Assembly (NCBI RefSeq): GCF_900108585.1
Contig: NZ_UESZ01000001.1
Coordinates: 1,054,001 to 1,118,000, forward strand
Reading direction: 5' to 3'
Length of the DNA stretch: 64,000 bases
Source of the DNA: Branchiibius hedensis
GTDB taxonomy: Bacteria; Actinomycetota; Actinomycetes; Actinomycetales; Dermatophilaceae
This document shows, piece by piece, positions 24,737 to 34,989 of the stretch. A program made the position numbers and the translations under genes. Positions within the stretch are counted from its first letter, which is position 1; each line of letters begins with the position of its first letter. The notes below the pieces were generated by a model. It was not told where the DNA came from, made no database searches, and worked only from the letters and a program-made list of their open reading frames with translations.

Positions 24737-25677
24737 GCCGCCGCAGCGAGCTGACCGGGGCAGCGACCGTCGCGGGCTATCGCGCCGGGTGGGGGTTGGT
24801 ACGGCGGTTGCCCGAGCGATCGGCGTACGCCGCGTTCCAGGTGATCGCTGACCGCGCCTACGCGCGGGGCGGCAAGAGCGTCCAACGGCTGCGGTCCAAT
24901 TACGCCCGGGTCCGTCCGGAACTGGATGAGCCGGCGCTCGAGGCGTTGGTCAAGGAGGGGATGCGCTCCTATCTGCGGTACTTCTGCGACGCGTTCCGGT
25001 TGCAGTTGCAGAACCGCGAATCCCTCGACGGCATCGTCGAACTGGAGGATCACGGTGACGACATCCGGGCCCAGGTGGGAGCCGGCAAACCGTTGGTCGG
25101 CTTCCTCGGCCACATGGGCAACTGGGATCTGACCGGTGCGTGGGCGACCTACCACTTCGCGAAGGTGACGACGATCGCCGAGCGGCTCAAGCCCGAGGAG
25201 TTGTTCGAGGAGTTCCTGGAGTTCCGGGAGAGTCTGGGCATGACGATCGTCCCGCTCACCGGTGGCAGCGCGCCGTACGCTGCCATGCGCGACGCGCTGA
25301 ACGAGGGTGGCTTCGTGCCGTTGCTCGCTGATCGTGACCTGACCTCGCACGGGGTCGAGGTGCAGCTGTGCGGGCATCGGGCCAAGGTGGCCGCCGGACC
25401 GGCCCGACTCGCCCTGGAGACCGGCGCCGCGCTGCACACCATCGCCATCCGCTACCGACCGTTGCCCGGCCGCGCGATGCAGGGCATCACCGCCCACATC
25501 GGCCCCCGGGTCCCGGTGCCGGACGGAGTCGACGACACCGAGAAGGTGCGGTTGATGACCCAGGCCTGTATCGACGTACTGGGTGAGCAGATCAGGTTGC
25601 ACACCGCGGACTGGCACATGATGCAACGGGTCTTCCTCGACGACCTGGATCCGGCGCGCACGAGGGACGCGCGGTGA
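24733..25677 (+). CDS. patA: Phosphatidylinositol mannoside acyltransferase
   Basis: This 314-aa protein belongs to the LpxL/HtrB-type acyltransferase family. The catalytic HxxxxD motif is HMGNWD (about residue 127), followed by a conserved block starting VPLTGGSAPY (about 173) and LLADRDLTSHGVEV (about 198). Synteny with mycobacterial Rv2611c (PatA), between pgsA and pimA, indicates that it acylates the mannose of PIM at the inner face of the membrane. No true transmembrane helix is seen; association with the membrane is expected. GTGA overlaps link it to both neighbours. Confidence 0.86.
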   Translation: MSRRSELTGAATVAGYRAGWGLVRRLPERSAYAAFQVIADRAYARGGKSVQRLRSNYARVRPELDEPALEALVKEGMRSYLRYFCDAFRLQLQNRESLDGIVELEDHGDDIRAQVGAGKPLVGFLGHMGNWDLTGAWATYHFAKVTTIAERLKPEELFEEFLEFRESLGMTIVPLTGGSAPYAAMRDALNEGGFVPLLADRDLTSHGVEVQLCGHRAKVAAGPARLALETGAALHTIAIRYRPLPGRAMQGITAHIGPRVPVPDGVDDTEKVRLMTQACIDVLGEQIRLHTADWHMMQRVFLDDLDPARTRDAR

Positions 25678-26885
25678 GGGTCGGGATCGTCTGCCCGTAC
25701 GCGATGGACGTGCCCGGTGGCGTGCAGTTCCACGTGCGCGACCTGGCCGAATACCTGCTGGCGGCAGGACATCACGTCAGCGTGCTGGCGCCCGCAGATG
25801 AGGACACTCCGCTGCCGCCGTACGTCGAGAGCGCCGGCAAGGCGGTGCCGGTGCCCTACAACGGGTCGGTCGCTCGGTTGCTGTTCGGCCCGGTCACCGC
25901 GGCGCGGGTCTCGCGATGGGTCGAGCGCGGCGAATTCGACGTGGTCCACGTGCACGAACCGATCAGCCCCAGTCTGTCCATGCTGGCGATGTGGGCGTGT
26001 GAGGGGCCGCTAGTGGCGACGTTCCACACCAGCAACGCGCGCTCGCGAACCTTGAGCACGTTGCAACCGTTGATGCAGTCGGGCCTGGAAAAGATCCGTG
26101 GCCGGATCGCCGTGTCCGAGGCCGCCCGCCGGTTCCTGCTGTCGCATGTCGACATGGACTGCACCGTCATCCCCAACGGCGTCTACGTCGATGACTTCGC
26201 CCGCGCACACGTCACCCCGGGTTGGCGGGGGACACCGCAGCGGCCGACCATCGCCTTCCTCGGACGGATCGAGGAGCCTCGCAAGGGCATCGCGGTGCTG
26301 CTCGAAGCCCTCCCGCAGGTGCTGCTGAGCTATCCCGGCCTGCGGGTGCTGATCGCCGGGCCGGGTGATCCGCGGGAGGTGATGTCCGGGCAACCGGAGC
26401 AGGTCAAGCAGGCGTGTGAGTTCCTCGGTCCGGTCACCGATGAGCAGAAAGCTTCGATGCTGCACTCGGTGGACGCCTACATCGCGCCGAACACCGGCGG
26501 GGAGAGTTTCGGCATCATCCTGATTGAGGCGATGAGCGCGGGCGCCCCGGTCATCGCCAGCGACATCGAAGCCTTCGATGCGGTCCTGCGCGGTGGGCTG
26601 TGCGGCGCCCTGTTCGCCAACGAGGACCCGTCGTCCCTGGCCGGCCAGATCGAGCGCGTACTGCGCGACGGCGACCTGCGCGCCCGGCTGCGCTCCGCTG
26701 GTCTGCAGCGGGCGAGGGAGTTCGACTGGTCGCGGGTGGCCACTGAGATCATCAATGTGTACGAAACCGTCATCGCCGCAGAGCCTCGCCCGGCCATGAT
26801 GGAAGAGGCCGCACCGAGTACCACGCGGCGGGGGATGCGGTTGTCGGCTGTCCGGCAACTGCGCAGACTGACAGGAGGCGACTGA
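25674..26885 (+). CDS. pimA: Phosphatidylinositol alpha-mannosyltransferase
   Basis: This 403-aa GT4 glycosyltransferase has the N-terminal acceptor-side start GIVCPYAMDVPGGVQFHVRD, the middle linker FLGRIEEPRKGIAVLLEALP (about 195-215) and the nucleotide-sugar site GGESFGIILIEAMSAGAPVI (about 274-293, with E-x7-E). It corresponds to PimA, which moves mannose from GDP-mannose to phosphatidylinositol as the first step of PI-mannoside synthesis. GTG start overlapping the patA stop; the stop overlaps the next ATG by one base. Confidence 0.9.
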   Translation: MRVGIVCPYAMDVPGGVQFHVRDLAEYLLAAGHHVSVLAPADEDTPLPPYVESAGKAVPVPYNGSVARLLFGPVTAARVSRWVERGEFDVVHVHEPISPSLSMLAMWACEGPLVATFHTSNARSRTLSTLQPLMQSGLEKIRGRIAVSEAARRFLLSHVDMDCTVIPNGVYVDDFARAHVTPGWRGTPQRPTIAFLGRIEEPRKGIAVLLEALPQVLLSYPGLRVLIAGPGDPREVMSGQPEQVKQACEFLGPVTDEQKASMLHSVDAYIAPNTGGESFGIILIEAMSAGAPVIASDIEAFDAVLRGGLCGALFANEDPSSLAGQIERVLRDGDLRARLRSAGLQRAREFDWSRVATEIINVYETVIAAEPRPAMMEEAAPSTTRRGMRLSAVRQLRRLTGGD

Positions 26886-27478
26886 TGCAGACGCTGGGGT
26901 GGATCGCACTCGCGATCGCGATCATGGCCGTGATCGCCTGGTATTTGTCCTACAACGCAGCCCGGCTCGACCGGCTGCACGCCAAGGTCGAAGGATCGGT
27001 GTCGGCGCTGGACGCCCAACTGGTGCGGCGCGCCGAGGTATCGGTCGAACTGGCCAACTCCGGTTTGATCGATCCGGCCAGTGCCCTGTTACTCGCCGAA
27101 GCGGCCAGTGAGTCCCTGGACATCTCCGATGCGGCCGCGGTGCGTGCGGAAGTCTCCGAGCAAGGCGTCGATGCCCATCGTGCCCAGGTCGAGACCAACC
27201 TGACCAAGACCCTGGGCGCGGTCCTCAGTGCGGAGGTGGTGGAGTCGATGCGGGCGCGGGACGGCTACGCGGTGGAGCAGATCGACCGGGTCCAGGCGGC
27301 CTGTCAGCGGGTGCAGTTGGCGCGCCGGTTCTACAACGATGCCGTCGCCGATGTGCAGAACATGCGCGCCCAGCCGTTGGTGCGGGTGTTCCGCCTGGCC
27401 GGGCACACCGACCTGCCGCAGGTGCTCGACTTCGACGACACCGTCCCTCAGGTCGCGATCCCGGTGCCGGAGGCCTGA
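26885..27478 (+). CDS. LemA-like membrane-anchored protein
   Basis: This 197-aa protein has a single N-terminal transmembrane helix (residues 5-24) and a helical domain. Two LemA-type landmarks are visible: SALDAQLVRRAEV (about 41-53) and LARRFYNDAVADVQ (about 143-156), the usual closing helix of the family. The start codon overlaps the pimA stop (TGATG), so it is made with the PI-mannoside enzymes. LemA proteins have no established biochemical role; a link with the envelope is plausible. Confidence 0.68.
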   Translation: MQTLGWIALAIAIMAVIAWYLSYNAARLDRLHAKVEGSVSALDAQLVRRAEVSVELANSGLIDPASALLLAEAASESLDISDAAAVRAEVSEQGVDAHRAQVETNLTKTLGAVLSAEVVESMRARDGYAVEQIDRVQAACQRVQLARRFYNDAVADVQNMRAQPLVRVFRLAGHTDLPQVLDFDDTVPQVAIPVPEA

Positions 27479-27564
27479 GCGCGGCAGGAGGTCCTCCTGT
27501 CCGTTTCATGCCAAATGCTGGTCGGTGGCACGTAGCTGCCTGCAGCGGCCTCTAGCCTGATGGC

Positions 27565-28455
27565 ATGACGAACGAGACGACGGGAACCGCGCGGGTCAAG
27601 CGCGGGATGGCCGAGATGTTGAAGGGCGGCGTCATCATGGACGTCGTCACGCCCGACCAGGCGAAGATCGCCGAGGACGCCGGTGCTGTCGCGGTGATGG
27701 CGCTCGAGCGGGTCCCCGCCGACATCCGCGCCCAGGGCGGCGTCTCACGGATGAGCGACCCGGACATGATCGACGGCATCATCTCCGCCGTGTCCATCCC
27801 GGTAATGGCCAAGGCCCGCATCGGTCACTTCGTCGAGGCACAGGTCTTGCAGAGCCTCGGGGTCGACTACATCGACGAGTCCGAGGTGCTGACCCCGGCC
27901 GACTACAGCAACCACATCGACAAGTGGGAGTTCACCGTCCCCTTCGTGTGCGGTGCGACCAATCTCGGTGAGGCGCTGCGCCGGATCACCGAGGGTGCGG
28001 CGATGATCCGCTCCAAGGGTGAGGCCGGCACCGGGGACGTGTCGAACGCGACCACCCACATGCGGCAGATCCGTCAGGAGATCCGGCGGTTGACCTCGCT
28101 GCCCGAGGATGAGCTATTCGTGGCCGCCAAGGAGCTGCAGGCGCCGTACGAACTGGTCAAGGAAGTGGCATCCCTCGGGACGCTTCCGGTTGTGCTCTTC
28201 ACCGCCGGCGGCATCGCGACCCCCGCGGACGCGGCGATGATGATGCAGTTGGGCGCCGAGGGTGTCTTCGTCGGGTCCGGCATCTTCAAGAGCGGCAACC
28301 CCGCCGAGCGCGCCGAGGCGATTGTGAAGGCCACGACGTTCTACGACGACCCCGATGTGATCGCCAAGGTCTCCCGCGGCCTGGGTGAGGCGATGGTCGG
28401 CATCAACGTGGAGGAGATCCCGCAACCGCACCGCCTGGCCGAGCGCGGCTGGTAA
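27565..28455 (+). CDS. pdxS: Pyridoxal 5'-phosphate synthase, synthase subunit
   Basis: This 296-aa TIM-barrel enzyme carries the family start [19 protein letters not shown], an [18 protein letters not shown] block, the active-site lysine in VMAKARIGH (about 83), a second one in [12 protein letters not shown] (about 150) and [20 protein letters not shown]. With PdxT it makes PLP from ribose-5-phosphate, glyceraldehyde-3-phosphate and ammonia. Full length. Unlike in mycobacteria, where one gene separates pdxS from pdxT, about 4.3 kb lies between them here. Confidence 0.96.
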   Translation: MTNETTGTARVKRGMAEMLKGGVIMDVVTPDQAKIAEDAGAVAVMALERVPADIRAQGGVSRMSDPDMIDGIISAVSIPVMAKARIGHFVEAQVLQSLGVDYIDESEVLTPADYSNHIDKWEFTVPFVCGATNLGEALRRITEGAAMIRSKGEAGTGDVSNATTHMRQIRQEIRRLTSLPEDELFVAAKELQAPYELVKEVASLGTLPVVLFTAGGIATPADAAMMMQLGAEGVFVGSGIFKSGNPAERAEAIVKATTFYDDPDVIAKVSRGLGEAMVGINVEEIPQPHRLAERGW

Positions 28456-28464
28456 CGCGTTACC
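28451..28464. repeat. 14-bp perfect palindrome holding both convergent stop codons
   Basis: GGTAACGCGTTACC is its own reverse complement. The TAA of pdxS (28453-28455) and the TAA of the phosphatase gene (28460-28462 on the minus strand) lie in its two arms. It may act as a weak transcription barrier or protein site, or be chance. Confidence 0.5.
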
Positions 28465-29233
28465 GGGTGAGCCGGTCGCGCAGCCGGTCGACCTCGTCCT
28501 GGGACCAACCCTGGTCGCGTAACCAACCGGCCGCGCCACCCCAACCGTCGGCCAGGGCGGTGAGGATCGCCAACGCCGAATCCGCGTGCGGCGTCTGGTC
28601 GGCCAAGGTCTGGGTCGCGAGGGCCTCGCCGTACGACGGGCGCTGGGACAACCGGGCCACGATCGCGGCGAGCCGCTCCTGGGTGAGAGCGTAGTCGGCG
28701 GCGATCTCGGTGTGCGGCACTCCCGCAACATCCAGCGCCATCGCCACGACGGTGCCGGTGCGGTCCTTGCCGGCTGCACAGTGCACCACGGTGGCTCCCG
28801 AGGCGTCAGCAATGGCCGACAGGGCCCCGGAGACCGAGTCCGGTCGATGTTCGAGATAACCCAGGTAGTTGCGTGCCCAGAAGTCGGCGTCGCGGACCCG
28901 GCGCGGCGTCGTGCCCAGGGCTCGCTGCGCCACGTCCTCGGTCGATTCGTCGCCCTTCTCCCGCAGCAACGAGTGGTGATGATGGGTCACCGTGCTGACC
29001 TCGCGCATCGGACCGGGCCCCTCGAGGTGCAGCTCGCGGTCGGCGCGCAGGTCCACGATGTCGGTGACGCCGAGGTCGTCGACCAGGCGTCGCACGTCTT
29101 GCGCGGTGAGGTCCTGCAGGTTGTCCGACCGGATCAACCGGCCGAACTGGGTGCGACCGCCGTTCGCCGTCGGCAGCCCGCCGACGTCGCGCATGTTGAC
29201 CAGGCCGTCGAGATCGATCCATCGTCGTGTCAC
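28460..29233 (-). CDS. Tyrosine-protein phosphatase (Y_phosphatase3 type)
   Basis: This 257-aa protein has the phosphatase loop HCAAGKDRTG (about residues 146-155; C-x5-R) and the family N-terminus DGLVNMRDVGGL...FGRLIRSDNL. A general acid region and an HSLLREKGDE segment lie between them. The GTG at 29233 gives the usual N-terminus (MTRRWIDLDG); the longer open frame upstream is not supported. Members act on phosphotyrosine or phosphoinositides. Given the PI-mannoside genes nearby, a lipid substrate is possible but speculative. Confidence 0.82.
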   Translation of the reverse strand: MTRRWIDLDGLVNMRDVGGLPTANGGRTQFGRLIRSDNLQDLTAQDVRRLVDDLGVTDIVDLRADRELHLEGPGPMREVSTVTHHHHSLLREKGDESTEDVAQRALGTTPRRVRDADFWARNYLGYLEHRPDSVSGALSAIADASGATVVHCAAGKDRTGTVVAMALDVAGVPHTEIAADYALTQERLAAIVARLSQRPSYGEALATQTLADQTPHADSALAILTALADGWGGAAGWLRDQGWSQDEVDRLRDRLTR

Positions 29234-29313
29234 CTGTGAATCGTAGGCACGTGCGGAGGGTGCTTCCGGTAAGGGTGGTTCACGACAGCCCCGCACGGCG
29301 TAGCGTTCCTCGC

Positions 29314-30719
29314 GTGACAAGCACTGAGCGCACCGACCCGCCAGCCATCACCACGGTCGGACAGTTGCGGGCCAGCGGCCACGTTCACCGCACGGTGCGG
29401 GAGGAACTGCGCGCGAATCTGCTGGCGGCACTCGCCTCCGGCCAGGACCCGTGGCCCGGGATCCAGGGGTTCGACGACACCGTGCTGCCGCAGCTCGAAC
29501 GCGCGTTGCTCGCCGGCCACGACGTCGTCCTCCTCGGCGAGCGGGGGCAAGGAAAGACCCGGCTCCTTCGGACGCTGCCGTTGTTGCTGGACGAGTGGAC
29601 CCCGGTGATCGACGGTGCCGAACTGGGGAGCACCCCTACGACCCCATCACCACCGAATCGCGGCGCCGCGCAGCCGAACTCGGCGACGACCTACCCGTGG
29701 CGTGGCGGCACCGATCCGAGAGGTACGCGGAGAAGCTGGCTACCCCTGACACCTCCGTGGCCGACCTGGTGGGTGACGTCGATCCGATGAAGGTCGCCCA
29801 GGGCCGCAGCCTGGGTGACCCCGAAACCATCCACTTCGGCCTGATCCCACGGGCGCACCGCGGGATCGTCGCGATCAACGAGCTACCGGATCTGGCGGAA
29901 CGGATCCAGGTCGCGATGCTGAACGTGATGGAAGAGAAGGACATCCAGATCCGCGGCTATCTGGTCCGGTTGCCGTTGGACGTGCTCGTCGTCGCGAGCG
30001 CCAACCCGGAGGACTACACCAACCGTGGGCGCATCATCACCCCGCTGAAGGACCGCTTCGGGGCGCAGGTGCGAACCCATTACCCACTGGACCTGGCCGG
30101 TGAGGCCGCGGTGATCGAGCAAGAAAGTGCGGTCGTGGCCGAGGTCCCCGCATCGGTGCTCGAAGTCATCGCCCGCTTCACCCGGGCCTTGCGGGAATCC
30201 TCCGCCATCGATCAACGCTCCGGTGTCTCAGCCCGATTCGCGATCGCCGCCGCCGAAACGGTGGCCGCCGGCGCGTTGCACCGAGCCACGGTCAGTGGCG
30301 AGGCAGCGGCGGTCGCGCGCGTCGTGGATCTACCGGATGTGCTGGATGTGCTCACCGGCAAGGTCGAGTTCGAATCCGGTCACGAAGGCCGGGAGCGACC
30401 GGTGCTGGAGCACCTGCTGCGCACCAGCATCGCGGACACCGTCCGGGGCACGCTGGCCGGAGTGGACCTCGCGATGCTGGTCGCGGCGATCGAGGATGGC
30501 GCCCAGATCGAGACCGGCCCGCGCACACCGGCGCAGGAGGTGCTGGCCCAACTACCCGCGATCGGCGAGTCGGATCTCTACGACCAGATCGAGCAGCGCT
30601 TCGAGGCGACATCGCCGGGGGAGCGGGCCAATGCGATGGAGTTCGCACTCGAGGGCCTCTATCTGGCGCGACGGATCGGCAAGGACGCCGACGAAACCGG
30701 CCACACGACGTACGGATGA
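29314..30719 (+). pseudogene. MoxR/Mg-chelatase-type AAA ATPase, frameshifted
   Basis: Two frames together encode one AAA+ protein of about 468 aa. The first (29314 to about 29625) holds the Walker A GERGQGKT (about residue 76) and ends in VIDGAELG. The second continues from EHPYDPITTESRRRAAELGD to the end, with the ATP-site helix MLNVMEEKDIQIRG, the sensor ASANPEDYTNRGR and a long C-terminal lid. The expected CTG-GGC-GAG is CTG-GGG-AG, so one base is missing near 29625-29628. This may be a sequencing error or a true null. The next gene (VWA protein) overlaps its stop (ATGA), as usual for MoxR/VWA pairs. Confidence 0.8.
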
Positions 30720-32671
30720 TGAGCAGTTCTCGCGGCGACAGCCGCTACCACCGCTACTCCGGCGGTCCGGACCCGTTGGCGCCGCCGGTGGATCTGGCCG
30801 AGGCCCTCGATGCCGTCAGCGAAAGCGTCATGGCCGGGTACTCGGCGGACCGGGCGTTGCGCGAGTTCCTGCGCCAGGGTCCGCAGGGGCGCCGGGGCCT
30901 GGACGATCTGGCGGCGCAGGCGATGCGCAGGCGCCAGGACCTGCTGGAACGCAGCAACCTCGGGGGCACCTTCGATCAGATCCGCCAGCTCCTGGATGAG
31001 GCGGTGCTGGCCGAGCGGCAACAACTTGCGCGCGATCTTGACGATGACGCCCGGTTCGCCGAGATGCGGATCGAGAACCTTCCGCCGTCACCGGCGGCCG
31101 CCGTGACCGAACTCGGCGACTACCAGTGGCGCAGTTCGGATGCGCGGGAGAAGTTCGAGCAGATCAAGGACCTGCTGGGCCGGGAGATGCTCGACCAGCG
31201 CTTCGCCGGGATGAAGCAAGCCCTGCAGAATGCCACCGATGAGGACCGCCAAGAGGTCAGTGAGATGCTCTCCGACCTCAACGACCTGCTCGATAAGCAC
31301 GCCCGCGGTGCGGACACTCCGGCGGACTTCGATGAATTCATGGCCAAACACGGCCAGCACTTCCCCGAAGCGCCGCGCAACATCGAGGAACTGCTCGATT
31401 CGCTGGCCCAGCGCGCCGCGGCCGCCCAACGGCTGCGCAACTCGCTGACCCCGGAGCAACGCGCCGAACTCGATGAGTTGGCGGCCTCGGCGTTCGGCTC
31501 GCCGCAGCTGATGTCACAACTGTCGCAACTCGATTCGCTGTTGCAGGAGCTTCGTCCGGACGCCGGCTGGGGTGGTTCGGAGGCGATGGACGGCGAGCAG
31601 GGCCTGGGCCTGGGGGACGGCACGGGGGTGCTGCAGGAAGTCGCTGCGCTCGACCAACTGGCCGAGCAACTCTCCCAGTCCTACGCCGGGTCGCAGATGG
31701 CCGACCTGGACCTGGATGCGTTGACCCGGTTGCTCGGGCCGGAAGCGGCCGACGCCGCACGGCACCTGCAAGACCTGGACGCCGGGATGCGCCAGCGGGA
31801 CATGCTGCACAAGGACGCCGACGGGGACCTTCGATTGTCCCCGCGCGCGATGCGCGAACTGGGTAAGACGCTGCTGCGCGACATCACGCGATCTCTGTCC
31901 GGTCGGGACGGGTCGCGGCAGGCGATGCGCGCCGGTCTGGCCGGAGAAGCGACCGGGGCGAGCAAGCAGTGGGCCTTCGGCGACACCGAGCCCTGGGACG
32001 TATCCCGCACGATGACCAATGCGGCGCTGCGGCGGGCCGTGGACGGTGGCCCGGTGCTGGTGATGGACGACGTCGAGGTGCAGGAGACCCAGGAACGCAC
32101 CCACGCAGCGGTCGCGCTCCTGGTCGACACGTCGTTCTCGATGGCGATGGATGGGCGTTGGCTGCCGATGAAGCGCACCGCGGTCGCGCTGCACCACCTG
32201 ATCCAGACCCGCTTCCGCGGTGATCAACTGGACCTGATCGCGTTCGCCCGGCGGGCCGAGCGGATGCCGATCGAAACCCTGACTTCCCTTGCGCCGGAAT
32301 GGGATAAGGGCACCAATCTGCATCACGCCCTGCTGCTGGCGCAGGAGTTCTTCCGCAAGCACCCGGCCGCCCAACCGGTCCTGCTGATCGTCACCGACGG
32401 CGAGCCCACCGCCCACATCGAACCCGATGGTGAGGTCGCCTTCGCCTACCCGCCGCACCCGTTGACCGTCGCCTACAGCGTGCGGGAGTTGGACGCGGTG
32501 ACCCGCCTTGGTGCGCGTACGACGATCTACCGCCTCGGCGAGGACCCGTCCCTCGAGCGCTTCCTGAACCAACTCGCGGACCGGGTCGGTGGCACGGTGG
32601 TCGCGCCCGAACTGGACGACCTGGGTGTCGCGGTCGTCGACGGCTACCTGTCGAACCGGGCACGGCGCTGA
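30716..32671 (+). CDS. VWA domain protein, partner of MoxR-type ATPase
   Basis: This 651-aa cytoplasmic protein has a long helical, charged N-terminal region (about residues 1-440) and a C-terminal von Willebrand A domain (about 464-640) with the metal-binding MIDAS motif DTSFSM (about 471-476), TNLHHAL and VTDGEP. MoxR/VWA pairs act as chaperone-like systems that insert metals or activate enzymes. The start overlaps the ATPase stop. If the frameshift in the ATPase is real, this protein would lack its partner. Confidence 0.83.
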   Translation: MMSSSRGDSRYHRYSGGPDPLAPPVDLAEALDAVSESVMAGYSADRALREFLRQGPQGRRGLDDLAAQAMRRRQDLLERSNLGGTFDQIRQLLDEAVLAERQQLARDLDDDARFAEMRIENLPPSPAAAVTELGDYQWRSSDAREKFEQIKDLLGREMLDQRFAGMKQALQNATDEDRQEVSEMLSDLNDLLDKHARGADTPADFDEFMAKHGQHFPEAPRNIEELLDSLAQRAAAAQRLRNSLTPEQRAELDELAASAFGSPQLMSQLSQLDSLLQELRPDAGWGGSEAMDGEQGLGLGDGTGVLQEVAALDQLAEQLSQSYAGSQMADLDLDALTRLLGPEAADAARHLQDLDAGMRQRDMLHKDADGDLRLSPRAMRELGKTLLRDITRSLSGRDGSRQAMRAGLAGEATGASKQWAFGDTEPWDVSRTMTNAALRRAVDGGPVLVMDDVEVQETQERTHAAVALLVDTSFSMAMDGRWLPMKRTAVALHHLIQTRFRGDQLDLIAFARRAERMPIETLTSLAPEWDKGTNLHHALLLAQEFFRKHPAAQPVLLIVTDGEPTAHIEPDGEVAFAYPPHPLTVAYSVRELDAVTRLGARTTIYRLGEDPSLERFLNQLADRVGGTVVAPELDDLGVAVVDGYLSNRARR

Positions 32672-32745
32672 CGGTCCGGTCGGATCGCTTCTCGTTTGCC
32701 GGGACCCGCAGGCTTCGTGGGCCGCGTCCGGCCTATTGTCGGCGC

Positions 32746-33345
32746 ATGACCGTCATCGGGGTGCTCGCGTTGCAGGGCGACGTGCGAGAGCACCAGAGTG
32801 CCCTCGAGGGCGCCGGCGCCCAAGCCCCTGCGGTACGTCGACCGGCGGAGTTGGCGGTTCTCGACGGGTTGGTCATCCCCGGGGGTGAGTCGACGACCAT
32901 CGACAAACTCATCACAACCTTCGAACTGCGAGAACCGTTGCGGCAGAGACTTGCCGACGGGATGCCGGTGTACGGCTCGTGTGCCGGGATGATCCTGCTG
33001 GCGAGCACCATCCTGGACGGTCGCCCCGACCAGGAACCGCTGGCCGCGATCGACATGACGGTCCGGCGCAACGCCTTCGGCCGCCAGGTCGACTCCTTCG
33101 AAGCCGACCTGGCGGTGGCCGGGGTCGATGGTGACCCGATTCGGGCCGTCTTCATTCGAGCGCCGTGGGTGGAGTCCGTTGGCGACGGCGTCGAGGTCCT
33201 GGCCAGCGTGACCGGACCGGACGGCGGGACTCATCCGGTCGCCGTACGTCAAGGCAACGCACTGGCGACCTCGTTCCACCCGGAGGTCACCGGTGACCAC
33301 CGGGTGCACGCGTTGTTCGCCGAGATGGTGCGCGCGGCCGGTTAG
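32746..33345 (+). CDS. pdxT: Pyridoxal 5'-phosphate synthase, glutaminase subunit
   Basis: This 199-aa class I glutamine amidotransferase has the nucleophile in GSCAGM (Cys about residue 79), VIPGGESTT (about 43-51), FIRAPW (about 144) and the catalytic SFHPEV (His about 178). It supplies ammonia to PdxS. The ATG follows a 74-nt gap after the VWA gene. The stop overlaps by three bases the end of the convergent narK gene. Confidence 0.95.
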   Translation: MTVIGVLALQGDVREHQSALEGAGAQAPAVRRPAELAVLDGLVIPGGESTTIDKLITTFELREPLRQRLADGMPVYGSCAGMILLASTILDGRPDQEPLAAIDMTVRRNAFGRQVDSFEADLAVAGVDGDPIRAVFIRAPWVESVGDGVEVLASVTGPDGGTHPVAVRQGNALATSFHPEVTGDHRVHALFAEMVRAAG

Positions 33346-34700
33346 ATCCGCTCGGGCGCCATGACCGACCCACGCCGGGCGTAGACCACCCAGGTGAGCG
33401 CCATGAGAAGCAGATAGACGACGGTCAGGTTGATCAGACCCTGGTGCACCCCGAAGATCGCGAAGTTGCGGGGGATCAGGAACGACCCCAGCGCACCCAC
33501 GGCTCCGGCGATGCCGATGGTGCCTGCAGCCGTGCGCCTGGCGCGATCCCGGCTGGCGTCGTCGTGCTCGCCGACGTGATAGACCGCCGGGATCATCCGG
33601 TAGACGCTGCCGTTGCCGATCCCCGACGCTGCGAACAGCACGAGGAAGAGCAGCAGGAACACCGCGAAGGGCACCTTGCCCAGGCTGGCGACAAGCGCGA
33701 TCGAACCCGCGGCCATCACCGCGAACGCGCCGATGGTGATCCAGCGGCCACCGAAGCGATCCGCGAGCATGCCGCCGACGGGCCGGACCAGTGCGCCGAC
33801 CACGGCACCGATGAAGACGATCTGCAACGGGATGTGCGGGTACAGGTCGGAGGTCAGTTTGGGGAAGGTGAAGGACAGTCCGAGGAAGGAGCCGAAGGTG
33901 CCCAGGTAGATCAACGACAGAATCCAGTTGTGCCGATAACGGGCGGCCATCGCGAAGGTGACCAGGTCCGCGTGCGCGCTGGCGAGGTTGTTCATGGTCA
34001 GGTAGGCCAAGACGGCTGCCACGATGACCAACGGGATCCAGATCAATCCGGCCCGGTACAGGGCGATGCCGGCCGTGGCGGCGCTGCCCGCACCGATCAC
34101 AAAGGGCACCACGAGCACCACGATCCCCGAGCCGATGTTGCCGCCCGCCGCGTTGATGCCCAACGCCCGACCACGTTCGCGTTGTGGGTAGAAGAAGGAG
34201 ATGTTGACCATTGAGGAGGCGAAGTTGCCGCCACCCAGTCCGGCCAGACTGGCCACCGTGAGCAGGACGCCATAGGGGGTGTCCGGGTGCTGCACGACCC
34301 AGGTCAGCGCGCTCAGCGGGATCAAGAGCAGCAACGCGGAAATGACGGTCCAGTTCCGGCCACCGAAGATCGGCGGCATGAAGGTGTAGAGAATCCGCAG
34401 GGCAGCACCCAGCAGACCGGGTAGCGCGATGAGCCAGTAGAGCTGGTTGTTGGTCAGGTCGAAGCCAGCCGCACCGAGTTTGGGCACGACGATGCTCCAG
34501 ATGCCGAGGGTGACAAAGCCGAGGAACTCGGCGAACACCGAGCCGATCAGATTGCGGCGAGCGATGCCTCGGCCGACCGACTCCCATTGAGCGGTGTTCT
34601 CCGGGTCCCAGCCGTCGATCCAGCGACCGGGACGAAGGGTCAGTCCGGCGAGGTCTGGGTCTTCCGATGTGTCCTGCACAGGTGGCGATGTGGTGGTCAT
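33342..34700 (-). CDS. narK: Nitrate/nitrite transporter NarK
   Basis: This 452-aa MFS transporter has about 12 membrane segments. It carries the nitrate signature [15 protein letters not shown]-type region (here [18 protein letters not shown]) in the fifth helix and a matching glycine-rich motif [15 protein letters not shown]. The loop [15 protein letters not shown] is the MFS motif. GGGAGG lies 6 nt before the ATG at 34700; an adjacent ATG at 34703 is equally open. It is divergent from the nirBD operon and imports nitrate for it. Confidence 0.92.
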   Translation of the reverse strand: MTTTSPPVQDTSEDPDLAGLTLRPGRWIDGWDPENTAQWESVGRGIARRNLIGSVFAEFLGFVTLGIWSIVVPKLGAAGFDLTNNQLYWLIALPGLLGAALRILYTFMPPIFGGRNWTVISALLLLIPLSALTWVVQHPDTPYGVLLTVASLAGLGGGNFASSMVNISFFYPQRERGRALGINAAGGNIGSGIVVLVVPFVIGAGSAATAGIALYRAGLIWIPLVIVAAVLAYLTMNNLASAHADLVTFAMAARYRHNWILSLIYLGTFGSFLGLSFTFPKLTSDLYPHIPLQIVFIGAVVGALVRPVGGMLADRFGGRWITIGAFAVMAAGSIALVASLGKVPFAVFLLLFLVLFAASGIGNGSVYRMIPAVYHVGEHDDASRDRARRTAAGTIGIAGAVGALGSFLIPRNFAIFGVHQGLINLTVVYLLLMALTWVVYARRGSVMAPERI

Positions 34701-34885
34701 CATGGTCCTCCCTGAGATGGGCTGCGCGGGCAAGGGGTGAAAGTAGTTGCAGCGCAGGGTGATACAAAGATCCGGCGACGTTGCTCGGAAGCTGATGACG
34801 GTGAAACTAGAAGCCGCTGGTTTCGCCGGCCGACCCGCGCAGTAACCGGCGCGCAACGTTCTGCTCACCGATGCTCAGCGGGCGT

Positions 34886-34899
34886 TGTGAAACCTCACA
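34886..34899. promoter_or_regulatory. Candidate operator in narK-nirB intergenic region
   Basis: TGTGA and TCACA form a perfect inverted repeat around AACC. A second half-like TGTGA follows at 34916. It lies about 90 nt before nirB and 185 nt before narK. The spacing of 4 differs from CRP sites (6). The regulator is unknown; NnaR or a CRP/FNR-type protein could bind. Confidence 0.35.
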
Positions 34900-34989
34900 C
34901 CCGGTCCGGCAGCGCTGTGAGGCGAACTTCTCATCACCGTTACGTGCAGGCGCATCAGGGCGAAACACGACGACGACACCGTTGATGGC

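Noticed and set aside
32644-34767. 707-codon open frame on the minus strand overlapping pdxT and narK
   Set aside because: It is out of frame with the real narK on the same strand and antisense to pdxT; composition is that of a shadow.
34701-34989. GlnR box in the narK-nirB region
   Set aside because: GTTAC (34939-34943) and GAAAC (34962-34966) occur, but spacing does not fit the GTNAC-n6-GAAAC pattern.
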